DNA of 64,000 nt from NCBI RefSeq assembly GCF_039414295.1, contig NZ_JBCITM010000022.1, positions 1-64,000 of the forward strand, given 5' to 3'. Source of the DNA: Anoxynatronum sibiricum. GTDB taxonomy: Bacteria; Bacillota; Clostridia; Peptostreptococcales; Tindalliaceae. The notes under the pieces were generated by a model that was not told the DNA's origin, searched no databases, and was given only the letters and a program-made list of their open reading frames with translations. A program made the position numbers and the translations under genes. Shown one piece after another: positions 34,643-45,072 of the stretch; the stretch's first letter is position 1; each line of letters opens with the position of its first letter.

Positions 34643-35116
34643 ATGACAGAGCAAGAACAGTTGGAGCAGCAGGTAGCCCAAGCCAGTGACATCGATCTGG
34701 TGGTCATGCTGCTGGAGGGAATCAATATTCGTCTGGGTGAAGGCATTGAAGCTGTGACTTCCGGTGATCATGAACGACTGACAACGGCTGTGGAAAAGGT
34801 GCGTGCCATTTTGGGAGAACTGCTGGCAACCCTCTGGGGTGACTCAGAGGTGGCCATTCAATCACGGCAGATCTATCTCTACATGAACAAACTGGTGACA
34901 GATGCGGCTAATCGGCAGGCAAATGAACCGCTGGAAGAAGCTAAGAAGGTACTGAAGCCGTTGCTGGATGGCTGGCAGCATCTGGCAAAGCACCCAGAGC
35001 TGGCAGAAGCACCGACAGCCACCCAAGGCCCCTCAGTGGTGGCAGGCATGACCTATGGCAAGGGAACTCTGAATGAAAGCGTGATGAACAGCGGGAACCG
35101 GCTGGGCAAAGGCTGA
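34643..35116 (+). CDS. fliS: FliS-like flagellin export chaperone
   Basis: 157 aa, ATG 34643 after GGGAGGTTTAACG. The first 110 residues resemble FliS: a SDIDLVVMLLEGINIRLGEGI helix, then QIYLYMNKLVTDA and PLEEAKKVLKPLLDGW. FliS caps the C-terminus of unassembled flagellin to prevent cytoplasmic polymerisation. The usual ENLxxPSPxELL-type start is diverged and a 40-residue tail is added, consistent with an unusual flagellin partner. Position directly after the flagellin gene supports the call. Confidence 0.75.
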   Translation: MTEQEQLEQQVAQASDIDLVVMLLEGINIRLGEGIEAVTSGDHERLTTAVEKVRAILGELLATLWGDSEVAIQSRQIYLYMNKLVTDAANRQANEPLEEAKKVLKPLLDGWQHLAKHPELAEAPTATQGPSVVAGMTYGKGTLNESVMNSGNRLGKG

Positions 35117-35151
35117 AGCGCTTCAATAAAACTGACGACTTTTCACCAACT

Positions 35152-35191
35152 AAAAGACCGGAGAAGCGGCCCACGCTTACTCCGGTCTTTT
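35152..35191 (+). terminator. terminator after the fliS-like gene
   Basis: AAAAGACCGGAG (35152-35163) pairs with CTCCGGTCTTTT (35180-35191). Confidence 0.8.
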
Positions 35192-35228
35192 GGTTATACT
35201 CCCTGCTGACTGCCAATTAACATTGTCA

Positions 35229-35335
35229 CTTTTGAAGTTAACAAATCACTATTCCCTGTTAACGAGCCACTTTAGCTCAGTGGTATAATGATCTTTGCCG
35301 CTTTTGAAGTTAACAATTCACTATTCCCTGTTAAC
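35229..35335. repeat. direct repeat pair between fliS and the MCP gene
   Basis: A 35-bp unit beginning CTTTTGAAGTTAACAA and ending CCCTGTTAAC occurs at 35229-35263 and 35301-35335 with one mismatch. The units start 72 bp apart. Each has GTTAAC at two places. Purpose unknown; they could be operator sites or remnants of a local duplication. Confidence 0.75.
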
Positions 35336-35348
35336 TATCCACTGCCAT

Positions 35349-37502
35349 TTATTGGAACTTGTCTGACGCTTCTTTGTCCAAAGAACTGTCGGAAGCTGTC
35401 TCATCGTAACGAGCCGGGTCATATTGGTCATCCTGGTTGATGGAGTCATCCTGGTAAGCCGGATAAGCATCGCTTTTGTCATATGCCGCTGCAGGACTTA
35501 TGACCTGCTCTGTCTTTTCTTCATAAGTGGTGGGTCTTTCCAGCAGCTGCTCACGGGTCACGAACTGATCCAACAACTCGGTGGTTTCCCGGGTCATTTG
35601 GTTCAGCACCTGAGCGGTTGATGCAATTTCTTCCACCGAAGCCGAAGACTCCTGAGAAGCGGCTGCGATTTGCTGGGCGATGGCTGACTGATCCATGGCA
35701 ACGGAAGAAATATGGTCAATTTTGGATAGAATGGAGTCTTTGCTGCGGTTGACCGAACTGATGGAGGAACTTGCCTGACTGATTTTTGGCGGCATTTTGG
35801 TAATGTCGTTGAGGATGGCTTTGAAGGAATCAATGGAGTTGTGAACCACGTCCTCCTGCTTTTTCAGTTGCTGAATGTTATCCGCGGTGGTTTTGACGAT
35901 GGTATGGCTTTCGTGAACGATGCCTTCCAACAACTGGTTGATATGAGCCGAAGACTGGCTGGATTGCTCTGCCAGTTTTCGCACCTCGTCAGCCACAACA
36001 GCGAAGCCTCTGCCGGCATCGCCTGCCCGGGCGGCTTCAATGGCAGCATTCAGTGCCAGTAGATTGGTCTGGGCAGAAATTTGATTGATGGAATTGGTGA
36101 TGTCTCCAATTTCCCGCAAACGCTTATCCAACTGCTGCACCTGCTGGCCAATGTCATTGAAGGCCTGGCCGATGATGGCGGTGGAGCTCACCAGCTCATT
36201 CAGTTGACTGCTGCCTACAGAAACCAGCTCGCCGGTCTTTTCGGCATCTGACTGGACAGATTCAATGACCTGCACGGTGCCCTCCAGTTCCCGTCCAAAA
36301 TCACCGAGAATCTGGCTGATGGCTGCCAGTTCCTCTGCCTGGGAATTGGAGCCGGAGGCAACTTCCTGAATGGAGGTGGCCACTTCCTGAGAAGCCAGTG
36401 ACATATCATCGCAGATTTTTGCCAGGGAGTGGGCACTTTCATCAGTATACCCCATGTTCTGCTTGGTTTGCTGAAGGGTTTCAGAAACCCGGGTTAAGGT
36501 GATGGCCAGCGCTTTTTTGATGGAGCCAAACTCATTTTTCTGGTTCTCATCCAGCTCTGGAGTAAAGTCGCCGGTGGCAACCACTTCAAAAACCTTGCTA
36601 ATTTCTTTGGTAGAAGAACGGATAATCAACATGACGACAAGGGAAATAAAGAACAGCAACAGTGCGGCAATGAAGGTAATACTGATGATTTTGCGCACAT
36701 TCGCCTGATGAATGGCCAGACTGTCCTCATAAAGAACGCCGGCCATTTCACGGTCTTGGTCCATGATGATGGAGAGGTTGTTGATCATGGAACGGCCCAT
36801 GGTTTCCAGAGAGCCGGAAAGCTGGGCAACGGATGATTGAAGCTCGAACAGCTCCAGTTCCTGCTCGGAGGCACCTTCTTCAGGCGCGGCAGCAGGTGAA
36901 GCCTCTGTCTGCCGGGGTGGTTCGGCAGCTGTATCAACCTCAGGAGGGGAAGTTTCAGCAATGCCTTCCAACGGTTCACCCTCAGTCTGGGTGTCTCCCG
37001 GCACTTCGGCGGTTGGCGCTTCGCCGGCTGTGGCGGCTCGTGCCTGGGCACTTTGGGCTACCCGAACCTCCCGGCTGAGACGCGAGTGCTGTTCCAGGCT
37101 TGCTGCGAAAGTCGCCCAGGTATTGAGAAAATCACCGTGAGTTCGCTTGGCTGTGTCAAAAAGAACTTGTTGGTTGGAATCTGGTCGAATACCTTCACCG
37201 TAAGCTGTGAAAAGGGCAGTGGTGGACTCGTTTAACTTCTCCACTTCATCAGCCACGCTGGGGAAGTAACCATAGGCCGTCAGACGACCGATTTCCAGCC
37301 GGGCAACCATCAGCTGATTGGTCAGCTCCATGGCCAGTTGTGTGCGGAGAACCGCCTCTTCATTGATTCGCTCCACATTCTGGTTGATGGCGTTCATTCC
37401 CTGAAGCCCGCTGTAGCCAATCCAGGCAGTGGACAGGATCGCCAGCAAAACAATCACGGCGATGCTGTGGGTGATACGCAGGTTGTTGAATAGCTTATGC
37501 AT
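35349..37502 (-). CDS. methyl-accepting chemotaxis protein
   Basis: 717 aa transmembrane chemoreceptor. Spans lie at about residues 10-32 and 270-292, with a four-helix-bundle type ligand domain between. That domain contains an unusual Pro/Ala/Glu-rich, low-complexity insert at about residues 150-215 (TAEVPGDTQTEGEPLEGI part). A HAMP-like linker follows, then the signalling hairpin with the highly conserved NLLALNAAIEAARAGDAGRGF tip near 480. The C-terminal tail is acidic and Tyr/Asp-rich with no NWETF-type pentapeptide. Signal unknown. Confidence 0.93.
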   Translation of the reverse strand: MHKLFNNLRITHSIAVIVLLAILSTAWIGYSGLQGMNAINQNVERINEEAVLRTQLAMELTNQLMVARLEIGRLTAYGYFPSVADEVEKLNESTTALFTAYGEGIRPDSNQQVLFDTAKRTHGDFLNTWATFAASLEQHSRLSREVRVAQSAQARAATAGEAPTAEVPGDTQTEGEPLEGIAETSPPEVDTAAEPPRQTEASPAAAPEEGASEQELELFELQSSVAQLSGSLETMGRSMINNLSIIMDQDREMAGVLYEDSLAIHQANVRKIISITFIAALLLFFISLVVMLIIRSSTKEISKVFEVVATGDFTPELDENQKNEFGSIKKALAITLTRVSETLQQTKQNMGYTDESAHSLAKICDDMSLASQEVATSIQEVASGSNSQAEELAAISQILGDFGRELEGTVQVIESVQSDAEKTGELVSVGSSQLNELVSSTAIIGQAFNDIGQQVQQLDKRLREIGDITNSINQISAQTNLLALNAAIEAARAGDAGRGFAVVADEVRKLAEQSSQSSAHINQLLEGIVHESHTIVKTTADNIQQLKKQEDVVHNSIDSFKAILNDITKMPPKISQASSSISSVNRSKDSILSKIDHISSVAMDQSAIAQQIAAASQESSASVEEIASTAQVLNQMTRETTELLDQFVTREQLLERPTTYEEKTEQVISPAAAYDKSDAYPAYQDDSINQDDQYDPARYDETASDSSLDKEASDKFQ

Positions 37503-37964
37503 AGTCTTCCTCCTTCAGTCATCTAAAAATATCACAAGCATTATGTAAGGGGCCCAATAAGGGCGCGAACAACAAGAACAACAAGAATGACAGGACTTAG
37601 GGAAACATGATGGATTTAAATAATGAGGAATGGGAAACTGAAAAAGAAAAGCAGCCTCAGCAGTGGCGGTTCACCTGATGGTAAGTATAAATGATAACGT
37701 TGCTGTTATTTTTATACTAACATCCATTTTACCATAGTCGAAAGAGGGAAACCAGTCTTGAATACGTTTTCTTTGACAGTCTTCTTTTCGGCGTGATCAT
37801 CGTCAGGGCCGGAGCTTTCAGCAGTGGATACCGGCATGGATATATCAACAGCTGAGTCAAAGGCTGATTTCTATTGGAAGTCAAAAAGGCCAGCCCGGCT
37901 GCGTTCTTCGAAAAATATGCTATACTGAAATCATTCTATCCAAACAAATACAAGGGGGAACACC
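37503..37964. other. 462-bp intergenic region between MCP and tex
   Basis: Divergent spacer holding both promoters. An AT-rich part near 37680-37730 and a GATAACGTTGCTGTTATTTTT stretch (split over 37691-37711) are visible. I saw no gene, RNA gene or clear -10/-35 pair with confidence. Confidence 0.4.
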
Positions 37965-40124
<2,160 letters not shown>

Positions 40125-40153
40125 TTGCACGAAAGGCCGCCTTGCCTTATAAT
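40125..40153 (+). promoter_or_regulatory. promoter of the riboflavin transporter unit
   Basis: TTGCAC (40125-40130), 17 bp, TATAAT (40148-40153), beginning immediately after the tex stop codon. Confidence 0.7.
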
Positions 40154-40185
40154 GAAAGCAAAGGCGGCCTGTGCTGCTTCATACA

Positions 40186-40354
40186 AGTCTTCAGGGCAGG
40201 GTGAAATTCCCGACCGGCGGTAAAGTCCGCGAGTCGCTGTGGCGATTGAACTGGTGAGATTCCGGTACCGACAGTATAGTCTGGATGGGAGAAGATGAAC
40301 GTGTTTTTGTTAATCTTGTCATGCATCGGCGCCTGAAGACCAGGCGCTCTTTTT
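40186..40354 (+). promoter_or_regulatory. FMN riboswitch (RFN element) with terminator
   Basis: The aptamer core 40193-40297 has the RFN signatures AGGGCAGGGTGAAATTCCCG, ACCGGCGGT, AGTCCGCGA, and GATTCCGGTACCGACAGT. P1 is GTCTTC (40187-40192) with GAAGAT (40291-40296). A terminator stem GCGCCTG (40329-40335) / CAGGCGC (40341-40347) with T-run follows. FMN binding should favour termination and switch off ribU. Confidence 0.95.
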
Positions 40355-40380
40355 ATGAAAACAATCAGGAGGGACAACAA

Positions 40381-40994
40381 TGGAAAAAGTGGAAAAAGCA
40401 ACCCCTGTCACCCGTTCCCGGCTGACCACCAGCCAGTTGACCAAAATATCGGCCCTGGCGGTCATGGCCTATGTGTTAATGTTTCTGGAGTTTGGGCTTC
40501 CTTTCTTCCCAGGATTTCTAAAAGTGGATTTCAGTGATTTGCCAGCCCTCATCGGCGCATTTGCCATGGGGCCTGTGGCAGGTATTCTGATTCAGCTGGT
40601 GAAAAACCTGATTCACTTTATCACCAAAAGCTGGTCTGGCGGTGTGGGAGAATTGGCCAATTTTATTGTGGGCGTCTTTTATGTGGTGCCGGCAGCCTTG
40701 ATTTATCATTACAAAAAAGATCAAAAACATGCCCTGCTGGGTATGTTGGTGGGCACTGTTTGCATGACTGTTCTGGGATCTTCTGCCAACTATTTTGTGC
40801 TGATTCCCATGTACTCCCAGTTTATGCCCCTGGAAGCCATTATTGAAATGGGTGCGGTGATCAACCCCCGCATTGTCGATGTGAAAACCCTGGTTCTTTA
40901 CGGCATCGCCCCCTTCAATTTTTTTAAGGGGCTTATGATCGCCGGAATGACCCTGGTACTCTACAAGCGCATTTCACCCCTTCTGAAAAAATGA
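40381..40994 (+). CDS. ribU: ECF transporter S component, riboflavin (RibU)
   Basis: Membrane substrate-binding subunit of an energy-coupling-factor importer, 204 aa, six spans. The N-terminal ISALAVMAYVLMFLEFGLP and SDLPALIGAFAMGPVAG match RibU. The RFN riboswitch in its leader confirms riboflavin. The EcfA/T energising module is not in the window, as expected for shared group II systems. Confidence 0.95.
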
Positions 40995-41124
40995 GTTTCC
41001 CTGGCCGGATCCTCTTGTCAAAATGCGCCAGTGTGCTATACTGAAAAAAGTAATGATCCAAACCATCAGGGCTTCCGGAAATACGGGAGCCCTCGCCTTG
41101 GTTTTTTGGAAGGAGAAGCAGTTC

Positions 41125-41586
41125 ATGAGCATGTGTCGAAAAGTTGTGAAGCAGAGCCAGACCGAAGCCATTGCGGCAAAGCTGGCAACCCTTTTGAAGC
41201 CGGGAGACGTGGTCTGTCTTTCCGGTGATCTGGGAGCAGGAAAAACCACTTTCACCAAAGCCCTGGGAAAGGCCATGGGAATCAGGGAAAACATCACAAG
41301 CCCCACCTTTAACCTGGTGCAGGAATACGAGGGTGATATGCCTCTTTATCATTTTGATGTCTACCGGTTATTGAAACCAAGTGAGTTCAGAGACCTTGGA
41401 GCAGAAGAATATTTTTCGGGGGCGGGTGTCTGTGTCATCGAATGGGCCAACCTGGTAAAGGAGTACCTGCCTGAGCGACACCTGTGGATCGAAATCAAGT
41501 GGCTGGATGCCAGACGTCGCGAAATTTGCATCACCCCTTCGGAGACCTTTGGAAACGCGCTGGTGAAGGAGCTGGGAATCACATGA
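41125..41586 (+). CDS. tsaE: tRNA t6A biosynthesis ATPase TsaE
   Basis: 153 aa from ATG 41125 (GGAAGGAGAAGCAG); an ATG at 41023 would add 34 poorly supported residues. Walker A GDLGAGKTTF and the switch region SPTFNLVQEY with MPLYHFDVYRL are typical. It powers the TsaB-TsaD complex that adds threonylcarbamoyl to A37 of ANN-decoding tRNAs. Its stop overlaps the tsaB start (ATGA). Confidence 0.93.
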   Translation: MSMCRKVVKQSQTEAIAAKLATLLKPGDVVCLSGDLGAGKTTFTKALGKAMGIRENITSPTFNLVQEYEGDMPLYHFDVYRLLKPSEFRDLGAEEYFSGAGVCVIEWANLVKEYLPERHLWIEIKWLDARRREICITPSETFGNALVKELGIT

Positions 41587-42326
41587 AACTTCTCGCTGTG
41601 GAAAGTACTTCCATGGCTGCGGGTGCAGCCCTCATAGAAGAAGGCCGGCTGCTGGGTGAAATTCGGCTAAATCACCGTAAAACCCATTCGGAACAGCTGC
41701 TTCCCATGGTGGACCAACTCCTGACCCTCTGTCAGTGTTCCATGGAGTCCCTGGAAGGGCTGGCGGTTTCTGTAGGGCCCGGCTCTTTCACGGGAATTCG
41801 TATCGGTGTGGCCACTGTCAAAGGACTGGCGCAGGCGCTGAATCTTCCCGTTGCAGGGGTGTCCACACTGGAGACACTGGCCTGGCAGGTGGCGCCCTTT
41901 CAGGGGCGGGTGGTGCCACTGATGGACGCCCAGCGGAATCTGGTTTATACGGCGGGTTATCACTTTCACCGGTGTGGTGAAGCACCGCCGGAAATCATCA
42001 CGCCGCCGGATGTGTTGCATATTCAGGAACTGTTGGAAACACTTGTTTCAGAATCAATGGTTTCTCAAGAGAAGCCAATTCTCTTTACCGGTGATGCCCT
42101 GCCACTCCACCGGGAGCGCCTGAAAGGGGTGCTGGGAGACAGGGCGGTTTTTGCCCTGTCCATCCACGCCATGCCTTCTGCTGCGGCCCTGGCCCAGTGC
42201 GGTCTTTTCAAAATGAAGGCGGGTGAAGGAGTTGACCCGGCAAAGGTACAGCCGGTTTATCTGCGCACTTCCCAGGCGGAAAAAGTCCATCACCAAAAGG
42301 AACTTCTGAAAAAGGCGGGAAAATGA
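41583..42326 (+). CDS. tsaB: t6A threonylcarbamoyltransferase accessory subunit TsaB
   Basis: 247 aa from ATG 41583, inside the tsaE stop; upstream in-frame ATGs lack a site. The ASKHA-type start LLAVESTSMAAGAALIE and the GPGSFTGIRIGVATVKGLA signature are diagnostic. It dimerises with TsaD and is enzymatically inactive alone. Its stop overlaps rimI. Confidence 0.93.
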   Translation: MKLLAVESTSMAAGAALIEEGRLLGEIRLNHRKTHSEQLLPMVDQLLTLCQCSMESLEGLAVSVGPGSFTGIRIGVATVKGLAQALNLPVAGVSTLETLAWQVAPFQGRVVPLMDAQRNLVYTAGYHFHRCGEAPPEIITPPDVLHIQELLETLVSESMVSQEKPILFTGDALPLHRERLKGVLGDRAVFALSIHAMPSAAALAQCGLFKMKAGEGVDPAKVQPVYLRTSQAEKVHHQKELLKKAGK

Positions 42327-42808
42327 AGATGAAGACAGAACAGGGAGAAATTCGAGCCATGACAGCGACAGACATTCCCGGTGTCATTGACATTGAAAAA
42401 GCATCCTTCACCACCCCCTGGACTCATCACGCTTTTCGTCTGGAGTTGAAAAACCAGCTGGCAGTTTACCGGGTGGCTGTGGCGGCGGGTAAAATCGCTG
42501 CCTACGGAGGCATGTGGCTCATCATTGATGAAGCCCATGTCACCAATGTGGCCGTTCACCCTGATCACCGGGGGCAGCATTGGGGAGAAAACATCATGCG
42601 TGTCCTCATGGCAGATGCCTGCAGCCGGGGGCTGCTGCGCATGACACTGGAAGTCAGAAAAAGCAATGATCCTGCCATTGCCCTATATCGAAAACTGGGT
42701 TTTCGAATGAGTGGGATTCGTCCCGGTTACTACCAGGATACGGGTGAAGATGCTCTGATTATGTGGGCTGAACTGGATCAAGGCATTTCCTGTAAAGAGA
42801 CACTTTAG
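42323..42808 (+). CDS. rimI: ribosomal-protein-alanine N-acetyltransferase RimI
   Basis: 161 aa GNAT enzyme. The acetyl-CoA-binding motif is VAVHPDHRGQHWGENIM, followed by LEVRKSNDPAIALYRKLGF and a conserved Tyr near the end. ATG 42323 overlaps tsaB. The tsaE-tsaB-rimI order is conserved in Firmicutes; normally tsaD follows at once, but here a sigma-factor module lies between. Confidence 0.92.
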   Translation: MKMKTEQGEIRAMTATDIPGVIDIEKASFTTPWTHHAFRLELKNQLAVYRVAVAAGKIAAYGGMWLIIDEAHVTNVAVHPDHRGQHWGENIMRVLMADACSRGLLRMTLEVRKSNDPAIALYRKLGFRMSGIRPGYYQDTGEDALIMWAELDQGISCKETL

Positions 42809-42810
42809 CG

Positions 42811-42847
42811 CTGCAGCCATTCCCAAGGGGGTCGCTGCAGTTTTTTA
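42811..42847 (+). terminator. intrinsic terminator after rimI
   Basis: GCTGCAGC and its partner CGCTGCAG flank a loop of about 16 nt and are followed by a T-run. It separates the t6A genes from the sigma-factor module. Confidence 0.8.
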
Positions 42848-42959
42848 CAATTCGCTGAAATGCCGCTGCTGGAGATTTTGTTCAGTCCATGGATTGGTTG
42901 TCAGACTTTTGATGAAAGGTTCCGTCATATAGAGTAACGTAAGAGTAGGGGTGGTTTCA

Positions 42960-43538
42960 GTGCAGTTGACAGATGCCCAGCTTGTAACAAAGATCCTGCG
43001 TGGAGACCCCACCGGCTTTCAGGAGCTGGTTTCCCGTTACCAAAAACCAGTTTTTGGCATCTGTTATCGCATGATGCGGCAACGGGAGGAGGCAGAAGAC
43101 CTTTCTCAGGAAGTGTTCATCAAAGCCTACCGTTACCTGGGTCAATACAATCATGAACATAAATTTGCCTCGTGGATTCTGAAGATTGCCACCAACACCT
43201 GTATCGATGCCATACGAAAAAAACGAGTGGACACCCTGCCCCTTGATGAGGAGATCAAAACCAACCAAGAGGACGTGAGTGCTGAAAGAGCCTTTTTACA
43301 GGAGGAAGCCCATCGGGAAATTGAAGCCGCCATCGGCTCGCTTCCCCCGGATTACCGGATTGTGGTGTTGCTCTATCATCACCAGGGCCAAAGCTATCAG
43401 CAGATTGCCGACCAATTGGAAATTCCCATGTCAATGGTCAAGAACCGATTGTTCCGTGCCCGCAAAATGTTAAAAGAATCCCTGAAAAAGTTGAAGGAGG
43501 AAACCCTATGGACTGCCGAACAAGTTCAGAAATCATGA
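42960..43538 (+). CDS. ECF-type RNA polymerase sigma factor (SigW-like)
   Basis: 192 aa from GTG 42960 (AGTAGGGGTGGTTTCA); a GTG at 42951 is an alternative. Region 2 (GFQELVSRYQKPVFGICYRMM ... EEAEDLSQEVFIKAY) and region 4 (LPPDYRIVVLLYHHQGQSYQQIA ... MVKNRLFRARKML) are present, with no region 1 or 3. The anti-sigma gene overlaps its end by 31 bp. Such systems usually answer envelope stress, and the membrane protein that follows fits that. Confidence 0.93.
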   Translation: MQLTDAQLVTKILRGDPTGFQELVSRYQKPVFGICYRMMRQREEAEDLSQEVFIKAYRYLGQYNHEHKFASWILKIATNTCIDAIRKKRVDTLPLDEEIKTNQEDVSAERAFLQEEAHREIEAAIGSLPPDYRIVVLLYHHQGQSYQQIADQLEIPMSMVKNRLFRARKMLKESLKKLKEETLWTAEQVQKS

Positions 43539-44092
43539 TCAAACAAATGGACGGTCCACTGGCCGAAGCTGAATGGCAAGGATGGCAGCAGCACTTGTCA
43601 GCCTGCGCAAAATGCCGAAAAGAAGCGGCTGAGTGGCAGCAGCTTTCAGTGATGCTGGCGCGGCTTCCTGATCTTGACCCTTCGCCGGGATTTGAACACC
43701 GGGTCATGGCCGCCATTGACCCGATGCGCTATACCGTCCGTCAACCACATCACGCCATGAACCTGGGTATGCTGTTCATCTGGATAGGGATCATGGGAGG
43801 CGCTTCGCTGCTGGTGGTGGAAGCTGCTGCCCGCATGCAGCAATGGATGATGATATGGTTTCAGGGAACCCCCCTTTACCGCCTCTTGGCATTTGTGTAT
43901 GAGTTTGTGGTGATTCGGGGAATTTTCTACTTTCTCATGCCTCAAAAGGGACTGTGGGACTGGCTGTCTCGATGGGAAACGGTTGACAGCTGGTGGGTGA
44001 CCATGGGAACCTTGAACCTGGTCATGGTATTAGTGCTCATCAAAGTGATCCTGGACAGAATTCTGGCCGGCGGAAGGGGAGAAGTACGATGA
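43508..44092 (+). CDS. zinc-finger anti-sigma factor
   Basis: 194 aa. The N-terminal cytoplasmic domain has the ZAS motif as HLSACAKC (His-x3-Cys-x2-Cys), which traps the sigma factor. One membrane helix lies near residues 80-105 (LGMLFIWIGIMGGASLL), and more hydrophobic segments follow at about 120-145 and 165-185, so it may span three times. It overlaps both neighbours. Membrane topology suggests regulated proteolysis or direct sensing. Confidence 0.85.
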   Translation: MDCRTSSEIMIKQMDGPLAEAEWQGWQQHLSACAKCRKEAAEWQQLSVMLARLPDLDPSPGFEHRVMAAIDPMRYTVRQPHHAMNLGMLFIWIGIMGGASLLVVEAAARMQQWMMIWFQGTPLYRLLAFVYEFVVIRGIFYFLMPQKGLWDWLSRWETVDSWWVTMGTLNLVMVLVLIKVILDRILAGGRGEVR

Positions 44093-45072
44093 ATTGCTTA
44101 AATAAGAGACTGGGGTGTGCTTTTCTGATCATACTGCTGTCGGGAATGGTGGTGGAAGCGGCGCCATCGACGCAGGTTCGGGGACAACTGGTGCAGTTCC
44201 ACCGCCCTGTGGAGGTGGAAGCCGGTGAGACTGTTGCCGGTGACGTGGTCAGTTTTTTCAGTACGGTCACCATTCGAGGCCATGTGGAAGGCGATGTGGT
44301 GGGTGTTTTCAGCCAGGTTACGGTGGAAGGCGGCACCGTTGAAGGTGATGCTGTGGCTGTATTTGCTCCCCTGTCTCTTCGCCGGGCTGCCGTTGAGGGA
44401 GATGCCATTTCTGTCTTTGGTGGTGTCACCGCCGATGCCCATACCGGCATCAGCGGCAGTGCTATTGGTGTGATGGGATCTGGGCTTGATGCCCGGGATG
44501 CCCAGGTACAGGGAGATCGCATTGATGTGGCTGGATTTTTGCCGGGGAACCTGAGCGGATTGCCGGTACTGGCAGTGCTCCTGGCGATTTTTCTGGGATT
44601 AAAGCAGTTGGTGGCCTTTGTGGTGGGTGTCATTGCCATTGTGGTTTTTCCGGAACGATTTGAACGCATGGCAGACAACGGCTTCGACGAAGTGGGGAAA
44701 AAAACCCTGGTGGGCATCCTGTTGAGCATGGGCGTTCTGGTGCTCATGGTGATTCTGGCCGTATCAGTGGTGGGCAGTCCGTTGGTACCCCTGGTGTTCC
44801 CGGCTTTTATGCTGCTGGAGTTTGCAGGGAATACCACCATGAAAATCGCCCTTGGACGACGAATCGGTCAGGGATTGGGGCGACAATGGGGAGCCATTCT
44901 GGAACTTTTCATTGGTTCACTGATCTACCTGTTATTGGAGATCACGTTGGTTGGCAAGCTCTTCACTTTCATTTTCAAACTCATTGGAATGGGAGAAGTC
45001 ATGGACAGCCGGTTTGGAGACAGGCCGAACCACCGACAAATAGGAGGGTTGGCAGATGCCCCATCGAAATGA
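44089..45072 (+). CDS. membrane protein with bactofilin-like beta-repeat domain
   Basis: 327 aa from ATG 44089, overlapping the anti-sigma stop. A signal peptide is followed at residues 40-140 by repeats of about 18 residues with 'G-x-V-x-G-D-V-V-x-V-F-x-x-V-x-V', forming a beta-solenoid of the polymer-forming (bactofilin-like) kind. The C-terminal half has four membrane helices, first near 160. Similar proteins often accompany ECF sigma/anti-sigma pairs in Clostridia. The role may be in sensing or stabilising the envelope; no enzymatic motif is seen. Confidence 0.75.
   Translation: MNCLNKRLGCAFLIILLSGMVVEAAPSTQVRGQLVQFHRPVEVEAGETVAGDVVSFFSTVTIRGHVEGDVVGVFSQVTVEGGTVEGDAVAVFAPLSLRRAAVEGDAISVFGGVTADAHTGISGSAIGVMGSGLDARDAQVQGDRIDVAGFLPGNLSGLPVLAVLLAIFLGLKQLVAFVVGVIAIVVFPERFERMADNGFDEVGKKTLVGILLSMGVLVLMVILAVSVVGSPLVPLVFPAFMLLEFAGNTTMKIALGRRIGQGLGRQWGAILELFIGSLIYLLLEITLVGKLFTFIFKLIGMGEVMDSRFGDRPNHRQIGGLADAPSK

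Noticed and set aside
35273..35285. tRNA gene
   Set aside because: Only the D-arm-like TAGCTCAGTGGTA is present; no anticodon arm, T-arm or acceptor stem.
42913..42941. SigW-type autoregulatory promoter before the ECF sigma gene (TGAAAG ... CGTA)
   Set aside because: The spacer is 19 nt instead of about 16 and the -35 lacks the AAC core.
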